Part shown: piece by piece, positions 26,273 to 33,262 of the stretch | Numbering within the stretch: the stretch's first letter is position 1 | Layout of the letters: every line of letters starts with the position of its first letter | Assembly (NCBI GenBank): GCA_902388495.1 | Contig: CABMPP010000017.1 | Location: forward strand, 1-64,000 | Reading direction: 5' to 3' | Origin: an uncultured Bacteroides sp. | Lineage (GTDB): Bacteria; Bacteroidota; Bacteroidia; Bacteroidales; Bacteroidaceae | Length of the DNA stretch: 64,000 nucleotides | The notes under the pieces: model-generated | What the model saw: only the letters and a program-made list of their open reading frames with translations | Told to the model about the DNA's origin: nothing | The model's database searches: none | Position numbers and translations under genes: made by a program

Positions 26273-26493
26273 CGATCCAGTTCTTCCTGCTGACGGATGA
26301 TCCGAGGATCGGCAGAAGCATTGATGATGTTGTAGAATGTTTTTTCGCAAATGGGGTATAACGGCCAGATGTAACGGCGGAGGATTTCGCGGTTGCTCAA
26401 TCCGCTACGGCTATGTTCATCGTAAATACGGAGAATCTCTTTTACCCTGTGCGCATAGCTTCGTCCTACAATGGAACGATGATACTTCTTCAT
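26254..26493 (-). CDS. Small basic HTH-like protein, candidate late regulator (79 aa)
   Basis: From the ATG at 26493 the product is MKKYHRSIVGRSYAHRVKEI and so on, 79 residues, rich in Arg/Lys. A helix-turn-helix-like stretch (SNREILRRYIWPLYPICEKT, residues 35-54) is followed by 'FYNIINASADPRI'. This layout resembles the C-terminal DNA-binding half of Mor/C-type activators, but the match is weak. It lies alone, opposite to the head operon, and has its own promoter (-7 TATTTTTG). A longer start upstream would run through the promoter and is rejected. Confidence 0.6.
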   Translation of the reverse strand: MKKYHRSIVGRSYAHRVKEILRIYDEHSRSGLSNREILRRYIWPLYPICEKTFYNIINASADPRIIRQQEELDRQLSLF

Positions 26494-26530
26494 ACCCGAA
26501 AACTTAAATTGATTATCCTGAAACTTGATA

Positions 26531-26562
26531 CAAAAATAATTATAATAACACATTAATGCAAC
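26531..26562 (-). promoter_or_regulatory. Promoter of the small HTH-like gene
   Basis: On the minus strand TATTTTTG (26531-26538) matches the -7 box TAnnTTTG. A GTTG lies 20 bases upstream (26559-26562), and TTTG lies 23 upstream. The start codon at 26493 is 38 bases downstream of the -7 box. Confidence 0.5.
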
Positions 26563-26682
26563 AAATACGCCCGGAAAGCACATTCTACAACACGGAATAA
26601 CCCGTTTACACCACCTTTGCCGCGTCAATTCGCGAATGACAGAAGTAAACGATGATAAAGCTGCAAGATGTACAGCGCAGCC

Positions 26683-26717
26683 TAATTGTCAATTGTCAAT
26701 TATCAATTTTCAATTGT
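26683..26717. repeat. Five tandem 7-bp repeats touching a start codon
   Basis: TAATTGT, CAATTGT, CAATTAT, CAATTTT and CAATTGT follow each other and end on the base before the ATG at 26718. They take the place of a ribosome binding site. The frame of the gene stays open through the repeats to an upstream ATG at 26652, so unit loss or gain would put that ATG in or out of frame. Confidence 0.85.
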
Positions 26718-27209
26718 ATGGTAAACTATTCTCTCGCTCTGATGAGCACCAAGCCCGGCGATGACCAGGCCCCCAAGAAATATTACGCCAAGGCGCAAGC
26801 CAGCGGCGAAGTGACCATGGACGAAATGGCGGAACAAATCTCCTACGCCACCTCCCTCACGGACGGTGATGTGCTGAACGCCATCCGCGCCCTGATCAAA
26901 CAGACCAATCTCCATCTGGCGGCAGGCAAGATCGTACGCCTGGAGAACTTCGGAAGTTTCCAAATCCAGCTGTGCAGCACTGGTGCCGACACGGAGAAGA
27001 AATTCACCAGTGCCAACATCACCGAAGCCACCATCCAGTTCCGCCCCGGAAAGCCTATCAAGGCGGCAACGCGTGCGGGCGACGGCGGCTTGACCTTCCA
27101 CCGTGTGGCCAAGAAGGGTGAAGCCCCTCTGCCCGATGACGGCAACACCGGCGGCGGCAACACCGGAGGAGGAAGCGACGGCGACCAGGGAGAGAATCCG
27201 CTGGGCTGA
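26718..27209 (+). CDS. HU-like DNA-binding protein (163 aa)
   Basis: Starting at ATG 26718 the protein begins MVNYSLALMSTKPGDDQAPK and has the HU/IHF-like fold of the long Bacteroidales type: N-terminal strand pair, helix 'VTMDEMAEQISYATSLTDGD', then 'LAAGKIVRLENFGSFQIQL' and a basic strand 'ATRAGDGGLTFHRV'. A Gly/Asn-rich tail (NTGGGNTGGGSDGD) follows. HU-like proteins bend DNA and may aid transposition or repression here. It may be a phage gene or host cargo. Confidence 0.85.
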   Translation: MVNYSLALMSTKPGDDQAPKKYYAKAQASGEVTMDEMAEQISYATSLTDGDVLNAIRALIKQTNLHLAAGKIVRLENFGSFQIQLCSTGADTEKKFTSANITEATIQFRPGKPIKAATRAGDGGLTFHRVAKKGEAPLPDDGNTGGGNTGGGSDGDQGENPLG

Positions 27210-27254
27210 GAACCACTTAGTAGTAGTGCGCCGACTACTACCAGGTAAATGACC

Positions 27255-27298
27255 AACTACCCGTAAGTAGGGAGCCAACTACTTACGGGTAGTTTTTT
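27255..27298 (+). terminator. Rho-independent terminator after HU-like gene
   Basis: AACTACCCGTAAGTAG (27255-27270) pairs perfectly with CTACTTACGGGTAGTT (27279-27294), followed by a T-run. A 16-base stem with an 8-base loop is a strong terminator. Confidence 0.85.
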
Positions 27299-27321
27299 GC
27301 ACGAACTTAACCGAAGAAAAT

Positions 27322-27531
27322 ATGAAAGCCATTTATATGAGTGACCTGGCACAAGCCTACTTCCCGAACTCTACTCCCCGCAGCGCCAGCTCGCAGCTGC
27401 ATCGCTGGATAAAACTGAACACCGAACTGCAAGCACGTCTTGAAGAGTTATGCTTCAAGCCCAGGCAGCGGGCGCTGACGCCGCTGCAACATGAGGCGAT
27501 AATAGAATGTCTGGGGGAACCGGGAGAATAG
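27322..27531 (+). CDS. DUF4248 family small protein (69 aa)
   Basis: The 69-residue protein starts MKAIYMSDLAQAYFPNSTPR and matches the DUF4248 pattern, 'SASSQLHRWIKLNTELQARL' included. DUF4248 genes are often found next to HU-like genes at accessory loci in Bacteroides. A helix-turn-helix-like layout suggests DNA binding, but function is unknown. It has its own place after the terminator of the HU-like gene. Confidence 0.8.
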   Translation: MKAIYMSDLAQAYFPNSTPRSASSQLHRWIKLNTELQARLEELCFKPRQRALTPLQHEAIIECLGEPGE

Positions 27532-27590
27532 GACCATCTTCCTGACGTCAGGAAAACGTTCGAGAGATAGCGCAGGGGGCGTATCTCAAC

Positions 27591-27632
27591 AAAAAAGCCG
27601 CTGTATGGTGTTCCATGCAGCGGCTTTTTTTT
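27591..27632. terminator. Bidirectional terminator between convergent genes
   Basis: GCCGCTGTATGG (27597-27608) and CCATGCAGCGGC (27613-27624) form a 12-base stem with a 4-base loop. A-run before and T-run after make it work in both directions. It separates the rightward DUF4248 gene from the leftward 145-residue gene. Confidence 0.9.
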
Positions 27633-27683
27633 GCTTCGCTAATAATTTATTTCTGTACAATTTTCATACAAAAAGTATTTCTT

Positions 27684-28121
27684 CTAAATAGGTTCTGTTA
27701 TCCCTAATCTAGCCATTATCACTCCAACTTCATGTGGCTGCAAATCTAAAGTTTGAGTACGTGCATTATTTATAACTTTTGCTCGAATAATGGAAACACC
27801 TGTTTCTGGATCACCCTCAAAATGAATATGAATTTGACAATGTTGCGCGGCGAAAGGGATTATTATTAGAGGATTGTGATGTGCATCCATTATTTGTTGA
27901 TGAACCCCAGGTATTACCACCCCCGTCATAACATCTCTCACGAATTGCGAATCATCATTATAACCCAAAGCAACAGGCATGAATTGACTTACAGATGGAA
28001 AATCAAAACTTGGCTCTTGGTATCTTTGCAAAATAGCATCAATAGGGAGTTGATCTATTTTTTTAGATTTTCTGCCCAATACTCTTGATGTACTTTCCTT
28101 TTGAAATGCTTTTCTTTCCAT
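27684..28121 (-). CDS. Unknown protein with its own promoter, candidate moron (145 aa)
   Basis: This 145-residue protein is not recognised. The N-terminus is basic (SRVLGRKSKKIDQ), the middle has 'VVIPGVHQQIMDAHHNPLII' and 'AAQHCQIHIHFEGDPETG', and there are several His, but no clear metal site. The gene is A+T-rich and monocistronic: a matching promoter upstream, a terminator downstream. Independent expression at the edge of the prophage early operon suggests a gene expressed in the lysogen, for example superinfection exclusion or an anti-phage function. That is inferred from context only. Confidence 0.7.
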   Translation of the reverse strand: MERKAFQKESTSRVLGRKSKKIDQLPIDAILQRYQEPSFDFPSVSQFMPVALGYNDDSQFVRDVMTGVVIPGVHQQIMDAHHNPLIIIPFAAQHCQIHIHFEGDPETGVSIIRAKVINNARTQTLDLQPHEVGVIMARLGITEPI

Positions 28122-28222
28122 ATTCCATATATTATAGAATTATATCATAAATTCTTTAACCTCAGAGATATTGTATGCCTTATTTAAAACAATCTGTTTA
28201 CCTACTCCTTTGAATCACTCCA

Positions 28223-28254
28223 CAAATGTATAAAAATTATCTTATTAAAACAAA
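28223..28254 (-). promoter_or_regulatory. Promoter of the 145-aa gene
   Basis: On the minus strand TTTG (28251-28254) is followed after 20 bases by TACATTTG (28223-28230), a full match to the Bacteroides -33/-7 consensus. It lies about 100 bases before the start codon at 28121, in an A+T-rich spacer. Confidence 0.8.
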
Positions 28255-28351
28255 TAAAAATATTTTTCTTATAATTACCATTTGCGACTACACCACTAAC
28301 AACTAAAGTATCATGAAAAGTCATCGGATTGCTATGTTATAAAGATATTTT

Positions 28352-29101
28352 TCAACCTTCCAAGTAATCTAATATTAGTAATAACTCATACGCTATCCGT
28401 GGGTCAATCGCATTTCCGAGTGCATGAGTTCTGTCCATCCAATCGGATATCCCATAAACCACTCCATCCAACTCGGAGTAATATCGGACGGATTGAACCC
28501 AGCTCTCGAAATATGCGCTGTTAGGTAGTTGCTTTTTCGTTTGTCTGAATGCTTTAAAATGCTCTCTCTGCGTAACTTTATCCGTTTCGCTTCGTTTGCT
28601 GTCAAGGCAGGCAACAATCCATACTCGTTTCCTTTCTTGAAAAGAGTCTTTACCCGCAGCTGGAATAATAAACGGTTGAACTTCGTAGCCTTCACTTTCC
28701 AAATCAGTGCACACTTGCTCGAAGACCACTCCGTCTGCGTTACTAATAAGTCCGAGAACATTCTCAGCGATGACCCATGTCGGCCGGCATTCTTGTATAA
28801 CTCGATACATCGGCGGCCATAAAAAGCGGGGGTCTTCTGCCCCTTGCTGAAGTCCGGCGTTACTGAATGGTTGGCAAGGGAATCCTCCGACCACAACATC
28901 AACGTTGCCTCTGTATTCTTTAGCATTGATTTCATATATATTTCCATATTTAGGCACATTGGGAAAACATTTATCTAAAACTTGCAAGCAGAACTCATCT
29001 ATTTCCGATTGAAACAGGATATCCCATCCAAGAGTATAAGCTGCCAAGTCGAAGCCGCCAATACCAGTGAACAGGCTTATCATTTTTATAGTTTTGCTCA
29101 T
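28352..29101 (-). CDS. C5-cytosine DNA methyltransferase (249 aa)
   Basis: All main motifs of C5 DNA methyltransferases are visible: motif I 'ISLFTGIGGFDLAAYTLGW', motif IV 'VVGGFPCQPFSNAG' with the catalytic Cys of PCQ, motif VI 'WVIAENVLGL', motif VIII 'QERKRVWIVA', and motif X 'GNAIDPRIAYELLLI'. At 249 residues it is shorter than M.HhaI (327) because the target-recognition region between VIII and IX is small. It is co-directional with the early genes, with no restriction partner nearby. It probably modifies phage DNA to escape host restriction. Target sequence cannot be read from the sequence. Confidence 0.93.
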   Translation of the reverse strand: MSKTIKMISLFTGIGGFDLAAYTLGWDILFQSEIDEFCLQVLDKCFPNVPKYGNIYEINAKEYRGNVDVVVGGFPCQPFSNAGLQQGAEDPRFLWPPMYRVIQECRPTWVIAENVLGLISNADGVVFEQVCTDLESEGYEVQPFIIPAAGKDSFQERKRVWIVACLDSKRSETDKVTQREHFKAFRQTKKQLPNSAYFESWVQSVRYYSELDGVVYGISDWMDRTHALGNAIDPRIAYELLLILDYLEG

Positions 29102-29118
29102 TACTATTCTGATTTGAA

Positions 29119-29349
29119 TTATTCACCTTCTGAAAACTTCTTCCCACAAAATGGGCAGAAAGGATAAGCGATAGATATAGTACTTTCTGTTTTATTGAAT
29201 GTACCATCTTTTTTCTTATTCCGGTAGGTCGCCTCTATTACTGGCTTTTTCTCAAAAGAAGGCATGGCGTACATATAATTTAAAGACGCTTGCGGGTCAC
29301 CAGTCTTTTCTCTCAAATTCGCTTCTACTTTTTCAAAACAGTCACACAT
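29119..29349 (-). CDS. Small zinc-ribbon protein (76 aa)
   Basis: The 76-residue product has an N-terminal 'MCDCFEKVEANLRE' and a C-terminal 'PFCPFCGKKFSEGE', so four Cys could bind one zinc. It lies between the radical SAM gene and the methyltransferase in one transcript. Small zinc ribbons of this type are common in phage early regions, often as DNA-binding adaptors. No specific family is recognised. Confidence 0.75.
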   Translation of the reverse strand: MCDCFEKVEANLREKTGDPQASLNYMYAMPSFEKKPVIEATYRNKKKDGTFNKTESTISIAYPFCPFCGKKFSEGE

Positions 29350-29398
29350 ATTTTTCTACGCTTGCCTATACAGCATTAGGTTCAAATTTTTCTTGTTA

Positions 29399-30319
29399 TT
29401 AATAAAAATACTCACTACATTTAAATCCTTTCCGGGGAGCAAAGTCTTTAAACTCACAACTCCTAAATATCCACTTTTTGTCAACCCATCCGGATAAGTC
29501 CTTTTGCCATTGAGGGATTATTTGATGTGGATTATTCAAATCCCGATATGGCTGGCAATGTGGCAAGAACCTACCACCCTTTTCCTTCCAGTGGTTAACG
29601 CGGTAAAACGACTCTTTAAAGTCATTCAGTAAGATACAGTAGAAGAAGTATTCTCCCCGATAACCATATTTATCAATCAGAGCTGTGGCACGTTCGCAAT
29701 CTGCTATCTGCGCCGCTGTATCGCAACCAAACCGAATGCGCTTTATCCATTTTACACGAGCAAGTAATCGAGCTATGTCATCAGTCACCAGTCGAGCGTC
29801 CAGTCCTTGGTTAAAGTCTACTCTGAGTTTCAACTTGACTATCTTCTCGATCTGCTCTATCCCGTACTCGGAAGCAAGCACATTGTTATCCATAAGGATG
29901 ATGTTTTTACGTCCGTTGACTGCGATTTCTTCAATATCCATATAGGGAGCGATCTTACCTTCTTTTTGAGGCACCACACACCACTTACACCCATTGGGGC
30001 ATCCGCGTGTAAGAAAACCATAAGCCAAAGACTTATCTATATTGTATATCGAGTAATCCGGGACAGCCTTGTCTACCTGCGATGGAAGAGTCTTTGAAAC
30101 ATCGTAGCCAGTGCCACCTTTCTCTATCTGATCGGTATTTGTAATCCACTGTCGATAATCTTCTGTAAAGCTGAATACTTTAGCCATATAGACCTTTTCA
30201 TACTGGTCAAATGGATTGTACCATTCTACATTATCACCTCTCGCTTTGTGATAGCTGCTTATCTTCATCAAAGCAAGATTGGGATAATTGCTATCAACCG
30301 CTAATAGTCCGATGTTCAT
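29399..30319 (-). CDS. Radical SAM protein of phage early region (306 aa)
   Basis: Using the ATG at 30319, preceded by the purine-rich GAAGGAAG, the protein starts MNIGLLAVDSNYPNLALMKI. Its N-terminus resembles the cobalamin-binding-like domain that often precedes radical SAM domains. The iron-sulfur motif is 'TRGCPNGCKWCVV' (CxxxCxxC, residue about 105), followed by 'NIILMDNNVLAS' and 'GLDARLVTDDIARLL', typical of the MiaB/B12-type class. The longer start at 30364 overlaps the preceding gene and is not needed. Phage genes of this type may modify DNA or nucleotides, but the substrate is unknown. It is grouped with a zinc ribbon and a DNA methyltransferase. Confidence 0.88.
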   Translation of the reverse strand: MNIGLLAVDSNYPNLALMKISSYHKARGDNVEWYNPFDQYEKVYMAKVFSFTEDYRQWITNTDQIEKGGTGYDVSKTLPSQVDKAVPDYSIYNIDKSLAYGFLTRGCPNGCKWCVVPQKEGKIAPYMDIEEIAVNGRKNIILMDNNVLASEYGIEQIEKIVKLKLRVDFNQGLDARLVTDDIARLLARVKWIKRIRFGCDTAAQIADCERATALIDKYGYRGEYFFYCILLNDFKESFYRVNHWKEKGGRFLPHCQPYRDLNNPHQIIPQWQKDLSGWVDKKWIFRSCEFKDFAPRKGFKCSEYFY

Positions 30320-30341
30320 TACTTCCTTCGATTTACTAATT

Positions 30342-30605
30342 CTACATAAATACATCCTGCACACTCAGCGGCTTCTTCGTCATCTTGTCGTACATCCGTG
30401 CCTTCAGTCGCTCGCACAGCATGTAGACGAAAGAACCGGAATCAGGATTGTTCATTTTGACAAGCAAGGCAGTCAACCCTTCTGTTTTGGCAGCAAACTC
30501 TATGAGGTCGCAGGGTTTGCCGTAGTACGTCCAGTAGTATTGCACCTGCCCCAGAAGGCTGTCTTCTACCTGGATTATCAGGTCTTTCGGTTCACGGTAT
30601 ATCAT
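30342..30605 (-). CDS. Unknown early protein (87 aa)
   Basis: This 87-residue protein overlaps the end of the zinc-finger gene by 14 bases and lies directly before the radical SAM gene. It has a mixed alpha/beta pattern (PKDLIIQVEDSLLGQVQYYW; AKTEGLTALLVKMNNPDSGS) and no cysteine cluster. No family recognised. Its place in an overlapping run of small early genes supports translation. Confidence 0.75.
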   Translation of the reverse strand: MIYREPKDLIIQVEDSLLGQVQYYWTYYGKPCDLIEFAAKTEGLTALLVKMNNPDSGSFVYMLCERLKARMYDKMTKKPLSVQDVFM

Positions 30606-30861
30606 GGTCGTGTTCCTCCTTGAAATAAGGTTTCACTTCGCCGTCCGGTACCCATTCCACCGTAACGATGCCTTTTACTTGCCCGGTACCGCCACACTTA
30701 GGGCAAGGTGTTTTCACCCGTTCATTAATAATCTCAGGGTCCCAGTGCCAGCCGTTGCCCTGGCAATAGCCGCAAGCATAACCAGTGAAATATCCCACCG
30801 TTTCCTTGCCTGTTCCGAAAAGGGGTGCCGTGATCAGCACCCCGTTCTTTTTCTCGCTCAT
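30592..30861 (-). CDS. Small protein with DnaJ-like CxxC zinc motifs (89 aa)
   Basis: The 89-residue sequence contains 'CGYCQGNGWHWD' and 'CPKCGGTGQVKG', the CxxCxGxG pattern used by DnaJ central domains, two copies, enough for one zinc. No J domain is present, so it is not DnaJ. Such tiny proteins are common in phage early operons, possibly as adaptors. It is 3 bases after the previous stop and overlaps the next start. Confidence 0.8.
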   Translation of the reverse strand: MSEKKNGVLITAPLFGTGKETVGYFTGYACGYCQGNGWHWDPEIINERVKTPCPKCGGTGQVKGIVTVEWVPDGEVKPYFKEEHDHDIP

Positions 30862-30864
30862 ACG

Positions 30865-31149
30865 CTATTCGATGAAATAGGTTTGTACTAAATTACCGTT
30901 CCTAAAGATATTCAGCACCGTACGTCCGTTGTCCGTGACGATGTTCGTTTCAACGACACTGCGGTTAATTTCCCTTCTCCCAATCATTGACCTGATTTCC
31001 GCATCAATGAATGTTTTCAGGTTCTTAAAGTCCCGTTCGTCACCGTTCAACTGCGTGAACTCCAGTGCCTGGCTCACGGAAAGCTGGAGTTTCAGTAGCC
31101 ACATGGGTTTATCGTTCGGAATCACCGATTTATAAAACACCTTTGCCAT
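30865..31149 (-). CDS. Unknown early protein (94 aa)
   Basis: This 94-residue protein overlaps the end of the 67-residue gene by 20 bases. It starts MAKVFYKSVIPNDKPMWLLK and contains a helix 'LSVSQALEFTQLNGDERDFK' and later 'VETNIVTDNGRTVLNIFRN'. I do not recognise a family. It belongs to the run of overlapping small genes between Gam and the radical SAM gene. Confidence 0.75.
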   Translation of the reverse strand: MAKVFYKSVIPNDKPMWLLKLQLSVSQALEFTQLNGDERDFKNLKTFIDAEIRSMIGRREINRSVVETNIVTDNGRTVLNIFRNGNLVQTYFIE

Positions 31150-31333
31150 ACTTTTCTTCTTCTATTTTACTGTTACACAATTCATGCGCCTTACGTTTCG
31201 CCTCCTCCTTGGTCAGATACTCCCCAATCTTGGTACCGATGTAACCGGTGGCGGTACGTTTATAATGATATACCGCCCAGTTCCTGCCGCAAGGTCGCCA
31301 GTCGAAGTAATCCTCAGTCCTGATGTACATCAT
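31130..31333 (-). CDS. Unknown early protein (67 aa)
   Basis: This 67-residue protein overlaps the Gam stop by 20 bases. It contains 'WAVYHYKRTATGYIGTKIGE' and 'LTKEEAKRKAHELCNSKIEE'. The pattern of aromatic beta strands then a Lys/Glu helix resembles small phage proteins with an AP2-like or 'WGR-like' beta sheet, but not strongly enough to name. Overlaps at both ends argue for real, coupled translation. Confidence 0.7.
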   Translation of the reverse strand: MMYIRTEDYFDWRPCGRNWAVYHYKRTATGYIGTKIGEYLTKEEAKRKAHELCNSKIEEEKYGKGVL

Positions 31334-31838
31334 TCTCCTTCTTGGGCTCTATAAAAAAAGTCTCTTCCTGCACCACCTGCACGCCTATCTGCGGAAACAG
31401 GCTGGCAACATCCTCATTGTCGCGGGCGGCCAGTAACGACTGTTTGTCTACCTCCTCCGTAACGCGTACGTACGATGGCAATTTGTCCTTTACGAGCATC
31501 AATACTGCCTTCCAGGTTAAACCTTTCATTGTCTTCAGCGCCGGAGTTCCCGTGCGGAAACCAAACACGCCGTGAGCACTCTCCACACTCTTTTTCTTGG
31601 AAAACAATTCATCTTTATTTTCCAATGCATAAGCCTGGATTTTCGCGAAGGCTTCTTCCTTCTTAGCGCTCTGTTCCGCCAACTGACTGGCATACTTCTC
31701 ACGGATGCGCGTTACCTCGATATCCATCTTCGAGGTGAGATTGTTACACTTAGCATCGGCTGCTGCAAAATCTGCAAATGCCTGCTCCGCTTGCTCGCGG
31801 CTGATACCGCTTAATACTGTTTTCTTTGTTCTTGCCAT
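31314..31838 (-). CDS. gam: Gam-like host-nuclease inhibitor (174 aa)
   Basis: The 174-residue sequence matches the Mu Gam family: N-terminal long helices (QAEQAFADFAAADAKCNNLT through EEAFAKIQAYALEN) and a C-terminal part with 'ESAHGVFGFRTGTPALKTMK' and 'DKLPSYVRVTEEVDKQSLLA'. Gam binds double-stranded DNA ends, shields linear phage DNA from host exonucleases, and is a Ku homologue. It is among the early genes, as in Mu. Confidence 0.88.
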   Translation of the reverse strand: MARTKKTVLSGISREQAEQAFADFAAADAKCNNLTSKMDIEVTRIREKYASQLAEQSAKKEEAFAKIQAYALENKDELFSKKKSVESAHGVFGFRTGTPALKTMKGLTWKAVLMLVKDKLPSYVRVTEEVDKQSLLAARDNEDVASLFPQIGVQVVQEETFFIEPKKENDVHQD

Positions 31839-31859
31839 AATTCTTATTCTTTTATAGGG

Positions 31860-32171
31860 TTAATATTTAATCTTATTCTTGTTCTGCTGGTAAATGCGCT
31901 TGTATTCGAGGTATTCCTTAGTCTTCTTCGGTTCTTCCAGCGCTTGCAGTTCCCGGTCTATCCGGTCGTAGCGTATCTGCTCGGCACGGTATTCATCCAT
32001 CAGGCGCTCCAGTTCTATAGGTTTCATGCTGTTGATTCCCGCATGCAGGCGGTCCTGATAATCGCAAAGGCGGTCGGCACTGGCTTCGAGTTGCGCGGCC
32101 AGCTGTGCACGGCGCTCGGATTTCTCGGTGACGTAGGTTGGCGGCACATTGCGCGGACTATGTTCTCTCAT
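31860..32171 (-). CDS. Unknown helical early protein (103 aa)
   Basis: The 103-residue protein is almost all helix with high charge (EKSERRAQLAAQLEASADRL; ELERLMDEYRAEQIRYDRID) and would form a coiled coil. It overlaps the preceding gene by 4 bases. No DNA-binding motif is clear. It sits between an HTH protein and Gam, in a Mu position with accessory early functions. Confidence 0.75.
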   Translation of the reverse strand: MREHSPRNVPPTYVTEKSERRAQLAAQLEASADRLCDYQDRLHAGINSMKPIELERLMDEYRAEQIRYDRIDRELQALEEPKKTKEYLEYKRIYQQNKNKIKY

Positions 32172-32782
32172 TGTTCGGCCTCCTTTCTCTGCTGCTTGAT
32201 TTTCTTGTCTATCTCCCGGCGGCTATAATAGGTGAACTTCCCTTGTTTATAGCTGTGTATCAAGCCACGGCTGGCATAGCCTTTGATGGTGTTCTTGCTG
32301 CATGCCAGATAGCGGCAGGCTTCGTTCTGCTTCATCATGTCATTCATGTCGGCATTTGCGGGAAGGAGTTGCGGAGCGATATCGCCCGGGGCGGCTTTGC
32401 GCCGAAGACCCGTCCACTGTTCCAACCGTTCAATGCGTGCCAGCAACTTATTGAACTCCTTGCGCGAAAGAAGTATTGTGTCGCTTTCTTCATTCAATAC
32501 CCCCAGAGCACTTGCCGCATCAAAGTCGGCTGCTGTCATGGATTGTACGTCCGGTATCAGTTCCTCCAGCCCGATATGTCCGGCATGGAAACGGGCGGCA
32601 TCACGCGCTGCAAAGAATACATTTTCGTCGCGATCGGCTTCGCATACCTCCAGCACATACTTCTGAAATACTTGTTGCTCGGTCATGCTTGACGTCAACA
32701 CCTCTGCCATGATCAGACTCAACCGATCTGCCTTGTGGTTCAAGACGGCTACAGCTTGTTTGATTTCTTGTTTTGTTCTCAT
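32168..32782 (-). CDS. Early protein with excisionase-like helix-turn-helix (204 aa)
   Basis: The C-terminal 60 residues form a winged helix of the excisionase/HTH_17 type: 'MKQNEACRYLACSKNTIKGY' then 'SRGLIHSYKQGKFTYYSRRE'. The N-terminal 120 residues are helical with 'TEQQVFQKYVLEVCEADRDE' and no known family. It starts one base after the GemA-like stop and overlaps the next gene by 4. A role in early regulation is likely but not provable from sequence. Confidence 0.8.
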   Translation of the reverse strand: MRTKQEIKQAVAVLNHKADRLSLIMAEVLTSSMTEQQVFQKYVLEVCEADRDENVFFAARDAARFHAGHIGLEELIPDVQSMTAADFDAASALGVLNEESDTILLSRKEFNKLLARIERLEQWTGLRRKAAPGDIAPQLLPANADMNDMMKQNEACRYLACSKNTIKGYASRGLIHSYKQGKFTYYSRREIDKKIKQQRKEAEQ

Positions 32783-32783
32783 T

Positions 32784-33251
32784 TCAATCCTTTTTAAGTT
32801 TTCTTTCCTCGCGTCTCATAAATGCCTCCAGCTGCGTCTTGGTGTCCTGGAGTTCCCAAAGCTTCATACTCGTTACGTCTTTATGGGCTTTACTGTACTT
32901 CCGTGCCCATACGTTCAACTTTGCCACATTCATGCGGTATTCTTCCTCACTGTCGCTGGTGAACCCCTGGTTCAGTTGCGGAATCAAGAAAGAAAGACGA
33001 TAAATGTCACGGAATACATTACGGGCTTCCTGCATCTGCATCTTGCGGGCTTTGTCATCCATCGGGTTCAGACTTTCCATTAACTGTTGAGCCTCGCGCA
33101 TTGACAAATCCTTGCTGCTCTGCGTGCGTCCGGAAGTAAAATTGTAGATGCAGCCGTGGCGGGTATCATCATCCATGCCGATACGGTGGAAGGTGGCATG
33201 CAGCGCTTTGAGTTGCTGCGGGGTTATGGGTTTGTCTTTCGTTACTTTCAT
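32784..33251 (-). CDS. GemA-like (DUF1018) regulatory protein (155 aa)
   Basis: The opening 'MKVTKDKPITPQQLKALHAT' and 'FHRIGMDDDTRHGCIYNFTSGR' matches the Mu gp16/GemA (DUF1018) pattern, in which a short helix pair carries 'ITPxQxxxLHxxxxxxGxDDDTR'. In Mu this protein alters host gene expression and supercoiling. The C-terminal 90 residues are a charged helical part. It starts 11 bases after the second ATPase gene. Confidence 0.75.
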   Translation of the reverse strand: MKVTKDKPITPQQLKALHATFHRIGMDDDTRHGCIYNFTSGRTQSSKDLSMREAQQLMESLNPMDDKARKMQMQEARNVFRDIYRLSFLIPQLNQGFTSDSEEEYRMNVAKLNVWARKYSKAHKDVTSMKLWELQDTKTQLEAFMRREERKLKKD

Positions 33252-33262
33252 ATCACTAATCG

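Noticed and set aside
30592..30861. DnaJ homologue
   Set aside because: Only the CxxCxGxG zinc pattern is shared; there is no J domain and the protein has 89 residues.
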